A stretch of 64,000 nucleotides of DNA from Aminobacter niigataensis (GTDB taxonomy: Bacteria > Pseudomonadota > Alphaproteobacteria > Rhizobiales > Rhizobiaceae): assembly GCF_014200015.1 (NCBI RefSeq), contig NZ_JACHOT010000001.1, positions 434,001 through 498,000 of the forward strand, read 5' to 3'. The translations under genes and the position numbers were made by a program. This document shows, piece by piece, positions 36,595-44,810 of this stretch. Below the pieces are notes generated by a model. That model ran no database searches. It saw only the letters and a list, made by a program, of their open reading frames with translations, and had not been told where the DNA came from. Within the stretch, counting starts at the first letter, position 1. Each line of letters begins with the position of its first letter.

Positions 36595-36831
36595 CTAGCG
36601 CAGGACGGTGGTGACCTTGTCGCCTTCGTCGTTGAGCTGGATCGAGACCTGTTCGCCGACCTGGACGGGCGGAAGGGCAACGTCGCGCGGGATGGTGAAG
36701 CTCTTGCCGCTCTCGAGGGTGATGACGCGAGCGGACGAATTGAACTTGGCGATCATGCCATTCTGCGAGGAGGCGAGTGCGGCGCCGGACATCATGGCGA
36801 GTGAGGCGGCGGCGAGAACCAGAGTCTTCAT
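36595..36831 (-). CDS. DUF1344 secreted small protein
   Basis: A 78-residue protein with a signal peptide (MKTLVLAAASLAMMSGAALA, cut before SSQNG) and a small beta-barrel-like mature domain IAKFNSSARVITLESGKSFT ending with GEQVSIQLNDEGDKVTTVLR. This is the DUF1344 pattern, a periplasmic family of unknown function in Rhizobiales. AAAGGA precedes the ATG at 36831 by seven bases. A 20-base motif shared with the DUF1127 gene lies 90 bases upstream. Confidence 0.87.
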   Translation of the reverse strand: MKTLVLAAASLAMMSGAALASSQNGMIAKFNSSARVITLESGKSFTIPRDVALPPVQVGEQVSIQLNDEGDKVTTVLR

Positions 36832-37160
36832 CGAGTATTCCTTTCTTGGGAGTGTCGCCAATATCGGCGACGTCCCAGTTCTAGCGGTCGCCTGTTGCGG
36901 GGCGTTTTCTGCCGCCGGAGAGAAGTGTTTCGTTTGTTTCAGATCTGCGACGACTGCCGAAATATGGAGGGATCGGCCGTCACAGCGACCGCCTTTGGCA
37001 TCGGCCACGCAAGAGGTTCGCCTGGCCATGCCTGGAACGGCACGCAGCAAGCGACTGATAAACAGCAGGGAATTGGGGCGCCCGCGCTGGCTTCGGCGGG
37101 CGGGGGCGAGAAGGGGGGAATTGGGCCGCCGATTCCTGAGGCAGCTTGTGGCGAAAAGCA
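36832..37160. other. Intergenic region upstream of the DUF1344 gene
   Basis: About 330 bases without a supportable gene. It holds the first copy of the repeated motif (36922-36941) and, further right, G+C-rich sequence with open frames on both strands that lack ribosome sites. It should contain the DUF1344 promoter. Confidence 0.6.
36922..36941 (-). promoter_or_regulatory. Shared upstream motif, copy 1
   Basis: The 20-mer GAAGTGTTTCGTTTGTTTCA (given on the + strand) is identical at 38375-38394, and its core GTTTCGTTTGTT recurs at 38953-38964. Each copy lies upstream of a - strand gene. Here the near edge is 90 bases from the DUF1344 start, almost the same as the 92 bases at copy 2, which favours a regulatory role. 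Confidence 0.6.
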
Positions 37161-37192
37161 AATCCCCACCTGCTAGGCAACAGGCGGGGATT
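37161..37192 (-). terminator. Terminator for the hydrolase-like gene
   Basis: AATCCCCACCTG and CAGGCGGGGATT form a 12-position stem with one mismatch around an 8-base loop. On the - strand the hairpin is followed by a T-rich stretch (TGCTTTT). It begins 25 bases past the stop of the hydrolase-like gene. Confidence 0.65.
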
Positions 37193-37216
37193 GAACGTGT
37201 CAAAAGGCGGGAAAAG

Positions 37217-38065
37217 TCAGATCGCCGGCAAGCTGGTCGCCGGGCTGCGTGGGCTGGCTCTGTGCCAAGGTCGCCGTTTGGCTCTTGAACGATCCACTGC
37301 CTTCAAATGCGCGGCAATCATCGGGTCGACGATGTGGGGATCGGTCAGCGGTGCCATATGTCCTGCATCCGCAATCATGGCAAGGCGCGCACCGGGGATC
37401 ATTTCGGCGACAATCTCGGTGGTGCGCAGGCTGACGCTTGGGCTTTCGAGCGCCATGGCCACAAGCGTCGGGCATCGAATTTGGGCACAGCCGCCGGCCG
37501 GCCAGGAGGGGACAAGAGAAGCGGTAAGATCCGCACCAGCCCGGGGCAGGTGGGAGGCAAGCGTCTGCCGCAGCCCAGGGCTGGTTCTCTGCCAGGCGCC
37601 GCGGCCATACCAGAAGTCGACATAGGCGCTCATGCCGCCTGCCGGGTCATGCGCTGGGAGCGCCGCCTTCATCCTGTCGGCCAGCCCGACAAGCTCGGCG
37701 AACAATGCCCGATCGGATGGTGCTCCGTCGCGCAGCAGATGAAAAGCCGTCGGCTCGATGAGCGTCAGGCTGCGCACCAGTTCAGGCCGCGCCATGGCGA
37801 TCTCGAGCGCGAGTGCGGCGCCCTGCAGATGGCCGACGAGGTGCATCGGCTCGTCGATGATCGCCTCGATTGCGGCCTTTGCGGAATCGGAACTGGCGTA
37901 TCTGGAAAGATCTGGCGCGACCACGCGATAGCTGCCTCTGAGATAGTCCGACAGGCCCTGCCATTGCTGGCCGCTGCTGGCTGAGCCATGCAACGCAAGC
38001 ACTGGCAGTCGAGACTCCACCTCGGTGAAGTCTCGACTGCTCAACTCAGCCCATGTCGTGTTCAT
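37217..38065 (-). CDS. Alpha/beta hydrolase fold protein lacking the nucleophile serine
   Basis: A 282-residue alpha/beta-hydrolase. The oxyanion region LPVLALHGSASSGQQWQGLS, the central strand and the late DAGHMAPLTDPHIV (catalytic His) are present. The nucleophile elbow that should read G-x-S-x-G is GHLQG at residues 78-82, with Leu (codon CTG) where Ser belongs. The protein is therefore probably not a hydrolase in the usual sense. The start at 38065 overlaps the end of the DUF1127 gene by 20 bases, so they are cotranscribed. The open frame continues to 38272 in other sequence. Confidence 0.85.
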   Translation of the reverse strand: MNTTWAELSSRDFTEVESRLPVLALHGSASSGQQWQGLSDYLRGSYRVVAPDLSRYASSDSAKAAIEAIIDEPMHLVGHLQGAALALEIAMARPELVRSLTLIEPTAFHLLRDGAPSDRALFAELVGLADRMKAALPAHDPAGGMSAYVDFWYGRGAWQRTSPGLRQTLASHLPRAGADLTASLVPSWPAGGCAQIRCPTLVAMALESPSVSLRTTEIVAEMIPGARLAMIADAGHMAPLTDPHIVDPMIAAHLKAVDRSRAKRRPWHRASPRSPATSLPAI

Positions 38066-38282
38066 GGCCACGCTTTCGATCGGAAGAACCGTAGGCAAGC
38101 GAGTCGATTTCGCAGCGCGGAACGCCAATGTCCTTGAGCAGGTAGTCGTCCAGCTCGGACAGGTTCCGAACGGCGCGGTAGTGTGCCCGCCGGGCGAGAT
38201 AGGCCTCGATGGTAAGGCGAATTCTTGTCCCCTGGGAGAGGACGAAAGCAACAGCGGGGGACCGAATGGCAAGGGCAGACAT
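38046..38282 (-). CDS. DUF1127 small protein
   Basis: A 78-residue protein with the DUF1127 core YRAVRNLSELDDYLLKDIGV near its C-terminus, preceded by a helical stretch with Arg residues. DUF1127 proteins are small, often stress- or phosphate-linked and sometimes bind RNA. The ATG at 38282 has GGAG nine bases upstream; a TTG at 38300 is an alternative. First gene of a two-gene unit with the hydrolase-like protein. Confidence 0.85.
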   Translation of the reverse strand: MSALAIRSPAVAFVLSQGTRIRLTIEAYLARRAHYRAVRNLSELDDYLLKDIGVPRCEIDSLAYGSSDRKRGHEHDMG

Positions 38283-38374
38283 TTGGGAGGACTCCGTCAA
38301 TTGGCGACGCCAAGGACCGGCGACACTTCAGGTTTAGTTCATTTTCATTTCAGCTCGTTTTCAGGGAGGCGATG

Positions 38375-38394
38375 GAAGTGTTTCGTTTGTTTCA
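38375..38394 (-). promoter_or_regulatory. Shared upstream motif, copy 2
   Basis: Identical in all 20 bases to the copy at 36922-36941 and 92 bases from the DUF1127 start. A wider similarity with copy 3 begins at TTTCAGCTCGTTTTC (38349 on), so the repeated unit may be about 45 bases long. Confidence 0.6.
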
Positions 38395-38430
38395 ATCTGG
38401 CCGCTTCCAGGCGCACCACGGCTGTCCCGC

Positions 38431-38766
38431 TCAGTCGACAGGCGGATGCAACGCTGGGCATGGAATGAGCCGATTGGCGCCTCGGGGTGCCATGACGTCA
38501 GGCGACAGACCGGGTGCTCCATGGATGGTGGAGCGCATCGGTGCGCTCTTGAACATGTAACGCAACCGACCCGGCACGAACGGAGCCCCGAGCGAGGCCA
38601 TTGCCGAGGAGGCTGGCTCCGTGCCTTTCGAGCGTGGTGCTTGTTGGGGCTGATGCGATGCGATCCCCTGGAAGCTGGGAAACTGCATGATCGATGCGAG
38701 GTCGGTGGCATCGGCTGCGCCGCATGCCGGCAGAACGACAGACAACGCCAGTAGGGTCCGTCTCAT
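38431..38766 (-). CDS. Secreted or lipoprotein-like hypothetical protein
   Basis: A 111-residue protein beginning MRRTLLALSVVLPACGAADA, a signal peptide with a possible lipobox LPAC. The mature part is low-complexity, rich in Pro, Ser, Ala and Met, with no recognised domain (PGRLRYMFKSAPMRSTIHGA). AGGAG lies seven bases before the ATG at 38766, so the start is well supported. No homologue is recalled. It belongs to the set of three - strand small genes with a shared upstream motif. Confidence 0.65.
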   Translation of the reverse strand: MRRTLLALSVVLPACGAADATDLASIMQFPSFQGIASHQPQQAPRSKGTEPASSAMASLGAPFVPGRLRYMFKSAPMRSTIHGAPGLSPDVMAPRGANRLIPCPALHPPVD

Positions 38767-39106
38767 CTCAATTCTCCTCTTGGGATGATGTTCGATTGAC
38801 TTCGTTCGAGCCCTGGGGCCGACGGCATCAACAGCCTGCCGGTTTTTTGGTAGGCTGTTGGGGTCCGCTGCGCAGACCATTTCCAGCGAAGTCGATGCAA
38901 TTGAGCGTAGCGCGCGCGTGTTTCAGTTCGTTCTCGGCGTCGGGAGAAAAAAGTTTCGTTTGTTCGTTCAGACGACCCGGAGCCCGGAAAGACTGAAACA
39001 AAACGGTTTGGTTCGACCTCAAGCCGAAACAAAGCGCGACTATTCAGCGATCGGCGATCACGCCGCCGTGAAGACGATGCCGGGCTTTCCGTCGAGGAGA
39101 CGACCT
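38767..39106. other. Divergent intergenic region with motif copy 3
   Basis: A 340-base gap between the lipoprotein-like gene (- strand) and the PAS kinase (+ strand). It contains motif copy 3 (38951-38970, core GTTTCGTTTGTT) inside a 50-base stretch starting TTTCAGTTCGTTCTC at 38921 that matches copy 2, and a further loose version (CTGAAACAAAACGG near 38992). It should hold both promoters. Confidence 0.6.
38951..38970 (-). promoter_or_regulatory. Shared upstream motif, copy 3
   Basis: Core GTTTCGTTTGTT (38953-38964) shared with copies 1 and 2, followed by CGTTCA in place of TCA. It is 184 bases from the lipoprotein-like start and 137 bases from the kinase start on the other strand. Confidence 0.5.
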
Positions 39107-42064
39107 ATGCAAGCTGACTGCCGAGTTTCGGATGCGCGAACTGGCTACGCGCTGTTCGACATCGACGACGTGCTCGAGGACGCCAATGCCGCGATCTACG
39201 GCGACAGCAGCGCCAGCATTGCCGGCGATGACGGGCCGGCCGATGTCGGCAGCGTCGTCGGCAAGGTTCTCCGAAACTTGAAGAGCTTCGACGGCATCGA
39301 GGTTGAGCCGACGGACGATTTCGCGCGACACGCCGCAACACGCTGGCGCCAGGACAATGTGCCCCCGTTCGAAGCGCAGACGGTCGATGGCGGCTGGAGG
39401 CTCCTGACCAGCCACCCCAGGCCCAATGGCGGTGTCGCGCTGATCAGCACCGACATCACCGAGATGAAGCGTGTCCAGATCGCGCATCTCGACAGCGCCG
39501 AAATCTTCCGCTGCATCACCGACAGCCATCCGCTTCCGGTCTGGGTCGTCGACGAAGAAAGCAAGCAGATCGTCTACGAGAGCCTCGACGGTTCGCGCCT
39601 CCTGGGCCGCAAGTGGCGGCCGAACGAGCCGCAGTTCATCATCGACCATTTCGTCGACCCCGATGATTTCGAGAAGATCAGGGAACGGGTCGGCCACGAC
39701 GACATCCTGCGCGACCATGAAATCGAGCTCAGGCGACCGAATGGGTCCAACGTCTGGTGTTCGACGAATTGCCGCCGGAGCCACTATCGCGGCCGGCCGT
39801 CGCTCGTCATCGGCGTGCTCGACATCACCGAACGCAAGAAGGCAGAGGCAATTGAGCGTGAAGCAACCGCACTGATGCAAATGGTGCTCGACGCCTGCCC
39901 GGTCCCTACGCGGATGTCGACGATCGAGGGAGAAACACTCTACCGCAACCCGGCCAGCAGGGAGCTCTATGGCGACCGCGCGCATATCGGGAGCTATTAC
40001 GTCAATCCCGATGATCGCAAGACGCTGGTCGGCGTCCTTATGGACAAGGGCTGCATCGATGATTTCCGGGTGCGGCAGTACGATGCCAACGACAACATCT
40101 TCTGGGGTTCGATCTCGGCGCGGCTGATCGATTTTCAGGGGCGGCCGGTGATCGTTTCCAATGCGACCAACATCACCGACATCATCGACGCCCAGAACCA
40201 GACCCGACAGGCAAGCGAGCGGTTGATCGACGCCATCGAGTCCCTGGCCGAAGGTTTTGCGCTTTACGACAAGGACGACCGCCTGGTCCTGGCCAACAGC
40301 CAGTACCGCAAGATGCATGCCCTCAGTGCGGACGTGCTGGTTCCCGGTGTCAATTGGTTCGACTTCCTGCGCGTGACCGCCCAGCGCAACCAGTTCCCGG
40401 TTTCACAGGACAGGATCGACGACTGGCTGGACGAACGGGCCAAGGACAGGCGGGAGTTCCGGCAGCAGGAATTCCAGCATACCGATGGAGGCTGGTTCTT
40501 CGTTTCAAACTGTCCGACCCGCGAGGGCGGGTTCGTGGTCACTCGTGTCGACATCACGGAACGCAAGCGCGCCGAACTGGCTGCGAAGGAGGCCGACGAA
40601 CTGGTCCGCAAGGTCCTGGAGGCCTGCCCGGCCAGCATCCAGATGACGAGGGCGGAGGATGGAAAACTGCTCTACCGGAGCCCGGCTTCGGATGAACTGC
40701 TCGGCGGCGTCGACAACGCCTTCGACAGCTACGTCCATCCTGCGCATCGGAAGCAGTTTGTCGAACGCCTGTTGCTGATGGGCGAAGTCGACGATTTCGA
40801 AACGCAACTGAAGCGCAAGAATGGAGAAGCATGCTGGTGTTCGCTCTCGGCAAGGCTGATCGACTTCCACGGCGACAAGGTCATTGTTTCCCACACCTAT
40901 GACCTCTCCGACCGCATCGAGATGCAGCAGCAACTGGAGCGCCAGCGCGAAACGCTGCACCAGAACGAGAAGCTTTCCGCACTCGGCGGCCTGCTGGCAG
41001 GCGTCGCGCACGAGTTGAACAATCCGCTTTCGGTGGTGCTCGGCATGTCATTGACGCTGAAGGAGACGGCGTCCGACCCCAAGACCGTCGAACGGGCCGA
41101 CAAGATCAGCAGGGCCGCGGAGCGCTGCGCGCGCATCGTCAGGACCTTCCTGGCGATGGCAAGGCAGCAACCGACAAGGACCTCGAATGTCGCAATCGAC
41201 GACATTGTAACGGCAGCGGTCGAGGTCGTTGGCTATTCGATCAAGTCGTCCGACATATCGCTTTCGGTTCAGCGTGCACCTGATCTGCCCGCGATATGGG
41301 CCGATCCTGACCAGCTGACCCAGGTTCTGATCAACCTACTGGTCAACGCCGAACACGCGGTGCATGGCTGGGACGGCCCAAGAGACATCGTGATATCGAC
41401 GGAACTGCAGCCGGAGAGCGGCAACATTCTCGTCAAGGTGGCGGACACCGGTCCGGGTATCCCGAACGAGATCCTGCCGCGCATCTTCGAGCCCTTCTTC
41501 ACGACCAAGGAGGTCGGGGCCGGCACCGGGATCGGCCTGTCTTTCTGCTATCGCATCATTCAATCCCACGAGGGGACTATCCAGGTCGAGACGAAGGAGG
41601 GTGGAGGATCGACCTTCGTGGTCTCGCTGCCCGCTTCCGACCGGCTTGCCGAGCGGTCCGAGACCGAGGCCATTGAACTGCCGAAGTCGACGGGACGCGT
41701 CTGCCTGGTGGTGGATGATGAAAAGGACGTCGGCGATCTTATCGCCGAGATCCTCACCCAGGACGGCTTCACGGTGATCGTTGCCGGGTCCGGCGAGGAG
41801 GCGTTGAAACAGCTGAAATCGCGAACATTCGATGTTATTCTGAGCGATCTGAAAATGCCTGAAATGGATGGCCGCAGATTCTACAATCATGTCTGCGATT
41901 TGCATCCGGCGGAGGCTGACAGACTGGCCTTTCTAACCGGAGACACGATCAGTCCGGACGCACAGGTGTTTTTGCGCGCGACGAAGCGGCCTTACCTGGA
42001 GAAGCCGGTCAAGCCGTTCGAACTGCGGACCTTCGTCTCCAGGCTGGTCAACCGCGATGCTTGA
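39107..42064 (+). CDS. Soluble hybrid histidine kinase with five PAS domains
   Basis: A cytoplasmic sensor kinase of about 985 residues with no signal peptide or membrane span. Five PAS units follow one another: an N-terminal one ending [15 protein letters not shown], then units ending [42 protein letters not shown] and [14 protein letters not shown]. HisKA has [18 protein letters not shown] with phospho-His H635; the ATPase domain has [11 protein letters not shown] and [13 protein letters not shown]-terminal receiver has Asp D914 in [10 protein letters not shown]. The ATG at 39107 has GAGGA eight bases upstream. A response-regulator gene follows at once. Confidence 0.92.
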   Translation: MQADCRVSDARTGYALFDIDDVLEDANAAIYGDSSASIAGDDGPADVGSVVGKVLRNLKSFDGIEVEPTDDFARHAATRWRQDNVPPFEAQTVDGGWRLLTSHPRPNGGVALISTDITEMKRVQIAHLDSAEIFRCITDSHPLPVWVVDEESKQIVYESLDGSRLLGRKWRPNEPQFIIDHFVDPDDFEKIRERVGHDDILRDHEIELRRPNGSNVWCSTNCRRSHYRGRPSLVIGVLDITERKKAEAIEREATALMQMVLDACPVPTRMSTIEGETLYRNPASRELYGDRAHIGSYYVNPDDRKTLVGVLMDKGCIDDFRVRQYDANDNIFWGSISARLIDFQGRPVIVSNATNITDIIDAQNQTRQASERLIDAIESLAEGFALYDKDDRLVLANSQYRKMHALSADVLVPGVNWFDFLRVTAQRNQFPVSQDRIDDWLDERAKDRREFRQQEFQHTDGGWFFVSNCPTREGGFVVTRVDITERKRAELAAKEADELVRKVLEACPASIQMTRAEDGKLLYRSPASDELLGGVDNAFDSYVHPAHRKQFVERLLLMGEVDDFETQLKRKNGEACWCSLSARLIDFHGDKVIVSHTYDLSDRIEMQQQLERQRETLHQNEKLSALGGLLAGVAHELNNPLSVVLGMSLTLKETASDPKTVERADKISRAAERCARIVRTFLAMARQQPTRTSNVAIDDIVTAAVEVVGYSIKSSDISLSVQRAPDLPAIWADPDQLTQVLINLLVNAEHAVHGWDGPRDIVISTELQPESGNILVKVADTGPGIPNEILPRIFEPFFTTKEVGAGTGIGLSFCYRIIQSHEGTIQVETKEGGGSTFVVSLPASDRLAERSETEAIELPKSTGRVCLVVDDEKDVGDLIAEILTQDGFTVIVAGSGEEALKQLKSRTFDVILSDLKMPEMDGRRFYNHVCDLHPAEADRLAFLTGDTISPDAQVFLRATKRPYLEKPVKPFELRTFVSRLVNRDA

Positions 42065-42122
42065 AAGGCTGTATTTGCCTGCCACCGCGAACAGGGTTAA
42101 TTTCAGCAAAGGTGAGGAAGCG

Positions 42123-42833
42123 TTGACCGCTAACCCGCATATCGTTGTCTGCGACGACGAGCCGGATCTACGCGACACTGTCGCGGAGTATCTGGAACGT
42201 AATGGCTACGCCGTCACGACAGCCGATGCCGGCCCGGCCCTGCGCGAGATCGTCGACACCCAGCCCGTCGATGTTGTCATTCTCGATATCCGGATGCCGG
42301 GCGAGGATGGCCTGTCACTGGCTCGCTACATGCGGGAGCATTCGAAGGTCGCCATCATCATGCTGACCGGCTCCGCCGAGATCATCGACCGGGTGGTCGG
42401 CCTGGAGATCGGCGCCGACGACTACATCGCCAAGCCCGTCGACCTCAGGGAGTTGCTTGCCCGGGTCAAGGCTGTGCTGCGCCGCACGTCCGGGCATGAC
42501 CAAGTCATTGGACAAGGCGATCATCTCGGCCCGCATGTCGTCAGGTTCGGCAATTGCCGGCTCGACCTGGAAACGCACAAACTTTTCGATCCCGACGGTC
42601 TCGACATTGCCATCACGCCGATGGAGTTCCGGCTGCTCAAAGTGTTTGCCGACAATCGCGGCAAGACGCTCAATCGCGACCAGTTGCTGGAGCTTGCCCA
42701 CGATCGCGGCTGGGATCCCTTCGACCGCAGCATCGACATCCGGATTTCCCGGTTGCGAAAGAAGATCGAGAACGATCCCTCAAAGCCGGAAGTGATCAAG
42801 ACGATACGCGGCGTGGGATACCTCTACTCGTAG
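42123..42833 (+). CDS. OmpR-type response regulator
   Basis: DNA-binding regulator paired with the upstream PAS kinase. Receiver: HIVVCDDEPDLRDTVAEYLE with phospho-acceptor D55 in LDIRMPGEDG and the conserved Lys in DYIAKPVDLRELLARV. Winged helix: ITPMEFRLLKVFADNRGKTL to IKTIRGVGYLYS. The start is a TTG at 42123 with GAGGAA about five bases upstream; an ATG at 42057 overlaps the kinase stop by eight bases and is the alternative. About 236 residues. Confidence 0.92.
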   Translation: MTANPHIVVCDDEPDLRDTVAEYLERNGYAVTTADAGPALREIVDTQPVDVVILDIRMPGEDGLSLARYMREHSKVAIIMLTGSAEIIDRVVGLEIGADDYIAKPVDLRELLARVKAVLRRTSGHDQVIGQGDHLGPHVVRFGNCRLDLETHKLFDPDGLDIAITPMEFRLLKVFADNRGKTLNRDQLLELAHDRGWDPFDRSIDIRISRLRKKIENDPSKPEVIKTIRGVGYLYS

Positions 42834-43045
42834 TAGCATCGGCCGTCTACGCACGCTGACGGCCTGGTATTTGCACAATCAAGGTGCGGACAACCTTGGC
42901 TGAATCTGGACTACGGCCGGAGGGCGACATACAGTTTGCCCGTCATGGCGAACCGCCTTCCATATTGAGGCGGAGCGGCGAAAATCGCCCTGACGCGGGT
43001 TCGAACGTGCCATGGCTGAGGCCGCAGGCAAGGGAGCGGCGGCTG

Positions 43046-43564
43046 ATGGACGTAGCGATTTTTGTGGCGATTGCCGAAAACGGGGTGATCGGGCGCGACA
43101 ACGGCCTGCCGTGGAAGCTGTCGAGCGACCTTAAGCGCTTCAAGGCCGACACGATGGGCAAGCCGATCATCATGGGCCGGAAGACCTATGAGAGCATCGG
43201 CAAGCCTCTGCCGGGCCGGCTTAACATCGTCGTAAGCCGCGATCCGGCCTACCGGGTCGACGGTGCCGAAACGGTACAATCGGTCGAAGACGCCATTACG
43301 CTCGCCACGGCCAAGGGCCGTTGCACGCCAGGCGTCAGCGAAATCTGCGTGATCGGCGGTGGCGAGATCTATCGCCAGGCGCTGCCACTGGCCGACCGGC
43401 TGCATGTCACGCATGTTCTGGCGAGCCCTGACGGCGACACGCGCTTCCCGACGATCGATCCGGCCCTCTGGTTGGCTGTTCGCTCCGAAGACTTGCCCGC
43501 CGGCGAAAAAGACAGCCATGCGACACGCTATACAGTTTACGAGAGGCGTCGCGGGGTGCATTGA
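43046..43564 (+). CDS. folA: Dihydrofolate reductase
   Basis: Regenerates tetrahydrofolate for thymidylate synthesis. The sequence has the family start VAIFVAIAENGVIGRDNGLP with WKLSSDLKRFKADTMGKPII, the NADPH loop MGRKTYESIGKPLPGR and the late strand CVIGGGEIYRQALP. At 172 residues it is normal. The start at 43046 is fixed by the family N-terminus; the frame is open from 42884. It comes before hflK in the usual order, but thyA is not adjacent. Confidence 0.95.
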   Translation: MDVAIFVAIAENGVIGRDNGLPWKLSSDLKRFKADTMGKPIIMGRKTYESIGKPLPGRLNIVVSRDPAYRVDGAETVQSVEDAITLATAKGRCTPGVSEICVIGGGEIYRQALPLADRLHVTHVLASPDGDTRFPTIDPALWLAVRSEDLPAGEKDSHATRYTVYERRRGVH

Positions 43565-43598
43565 GACGGTGGTTTCATACATATGTAGTGAAATCAGA

Positions 43599-43631
43599 AG
43601 CGCTTACGGGCCATTTCGTTGAAAGCGCTTG
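43599..43631. repeat. Two AAGCGCTT palindromes upstream of hflK
   Basis: The 8-bp palindrome AAGCGCTT occurs at 43599-43606 and 43624-43631, 25 bp apart. The second touches the -35 box of the proposed hflK promoter, so they could be operator half-sites. Confidence 0.35.
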
Positions 43632-43647
43632 ATCGCATGCCTATAGA
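43619..43647 (+). promoter_or_regulatory. Promoter of the hflKC operon
   Basis: TTGAAA at 43619-43624 and TATAGA at 43642-43647 are separated by 17 bases, an excellent housekeeping promoter. The CCTATAGA context also resembles heat-shock (RpoH) promoters of alphaproteobacteria. Transcription would begin near 43654, after the upstream in-frame start at 43647, which confirms 43713 as the hflK start. Confidence 0.6.
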
Positions 43648-43712
43648 TGGTGGTAGGAAATCTTCGGCCGTTTCAGGCGCGGCCGCCAATAATACCTAGT
43701 GAAAGGACTTTC

Positions 43713-44810
43713 ATGCCCTGGAACAATCAAAATGGAGGCGGCGGCGGCCCATGGGGCGGCGGCGGCAGCGGCGGCGGCGGTGGCCCCTGGGGGCAGGGAC
43801 CGCGGCCTAGTGGGCCACAGGGCTCGCCTCCTGATCTCGAAGACATCATTCGCCGGGGCCAGGACAAGCTGAAACGCGCGCTTCCGGGCGGCGGCGGTTC
43901 GAGCGCCATGGTGCTTGGCCTGCTCGGTGCTGGCTTACTGGCGCTCTGGGCGTTCCAGGCGATCTACACCGTGCAGCCTGACGAACTGGCAGTCGAACTG
44001 CGCTTCGGCAAGCCGAAGCAGGAGCTGTCGCAGCCAGGTCTGCATTTCCATTGGTGGCCTGTCGAAACCGTCGAGAAGGTCAACACGGCTGAAAAGCTGG
44101 TCAATATCGGCGAAGTGCGCGGCAGCACGTCATCCGGCCTGATGCTTTCGGGCGACCAGAACATCGTCGACGTGAAATTCTCCGTCGCCTACCAGGTATC
44201 CGACCCGCAAGCCTATCTGTTCAAGGTTTCCGAACCCGACGTGATGGTTCGCCAGATCGCCGAAAGCGCGATGCGCGAAGTGGTCGGTCGGCGTCCGGCA
44301 CAGGACATCTTCCGCGACGACCGCCAGGGCATTGCCACAGGCGTGCGCGACATCATCCAGGATACGCTCGACCAGTACGGTGCAGGTCTGGCCGTCAACG
44401 CGATCTCGATCGAGGATGCAGCACCGCCGCGCGAAGTGGCCGACGCATTCGACGAGGTGCAGCGTGCCGAACAGGACGAAGACCGCTTCGTCGAGGAATC
44501 CAACCAGTATTCCAACCAGAAGCTCGGCCAGGCGCGAGGCGAGGCGGCCCAGATCCGCGAAGACGCCGCTGCCTACAAGAACCGTGTCGTGCAGGAAGCC
44601 GAGGGTGAGGCGCAGCGCTTCATCTCTGTCTATGACGAATATGCCAAGGCGCCAGACGTGACCCGCAAGCGCCTCTATCTCGAAACGATGGAAAAGGTGC
44701 TTCAAGGCTCCGGCAAGGTGATCGTCGAGCAAGGCAATGGACAGGGCGTGGTGCCCTATCTGCCGTTGCCTGAACTGCAGAAGCGCGCTCCGGCGGCGGG
44801 AGGCAACTGA
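43713..44810 (+). CDS. hflK: HflK, membrane regulator of FtsH protease
   Basis: SPFH/prohibitin-family protein that forms the periplasmic HflKC cage around FtsH. The N-terminus is Gly/Pro/Trp-rich (MPWNNQNGGGGGPWGGGGSG), followed by a membrane helix (MVLGLLGAGLLALWAFQAIY), the SPFH domain (VQPDELAVELRFGKPKQELS) and a coiled coil. GAAAGGA precedes the ATG at 43713. Length 365 residues. Its stop overlaps the hflC ATG by one base (TGATG), so the two are coupled. Confidence 0.95.
   Translation: MPWNNQNGGGGGPWGGGGSGGGGGPWGQGPRPSGPQGSPPDLEDIIRRGQDKLKRALPGGGGSSAMVLGLLGAGLLALWAFQAIYTVQPDELAVELRFGKPKQELSQPGLHFHWWPVETVEKVNTAEKLVNIGEVRGSTSSGLMLSGDQNIVDVKFSVAYQVSDPQAYLFKVSEPDVMVRQIAESAMREVVGRRPAQDIFRDDRQGIATGVRDIIQDTLDQYGAGLAVNAISIEDAAPPREVADAFDEVQRAEQDEDRFVEESNQYSNQKLGQARGEAAQIREDAAAYKNRVVQEAEGEAQRFISVYDEYAKAPDVTRKRLYLETMEKVLQGSGKVIVEQGNGQGVVPYLPLPELQKRAPAAGGN

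Noticed and set aside
36608-37288. 226-residue + strand frame over the DUF1344 region
   Set aside because: Antisense to a well-supported secreted protein with a good ribosome site; no domain.
42884-43045. N-terminal extension of folA
   Set aside because: The frame is open but the family start is MDVAIFVAIAENG at 43046; the extension is not conserved-looking.
43647-43712. Earlier in-frame start of hflK
   Set aside because: It lies at or before the predicted transcription start (about 43654), and GAAAGGA fits the ATG at 43713.
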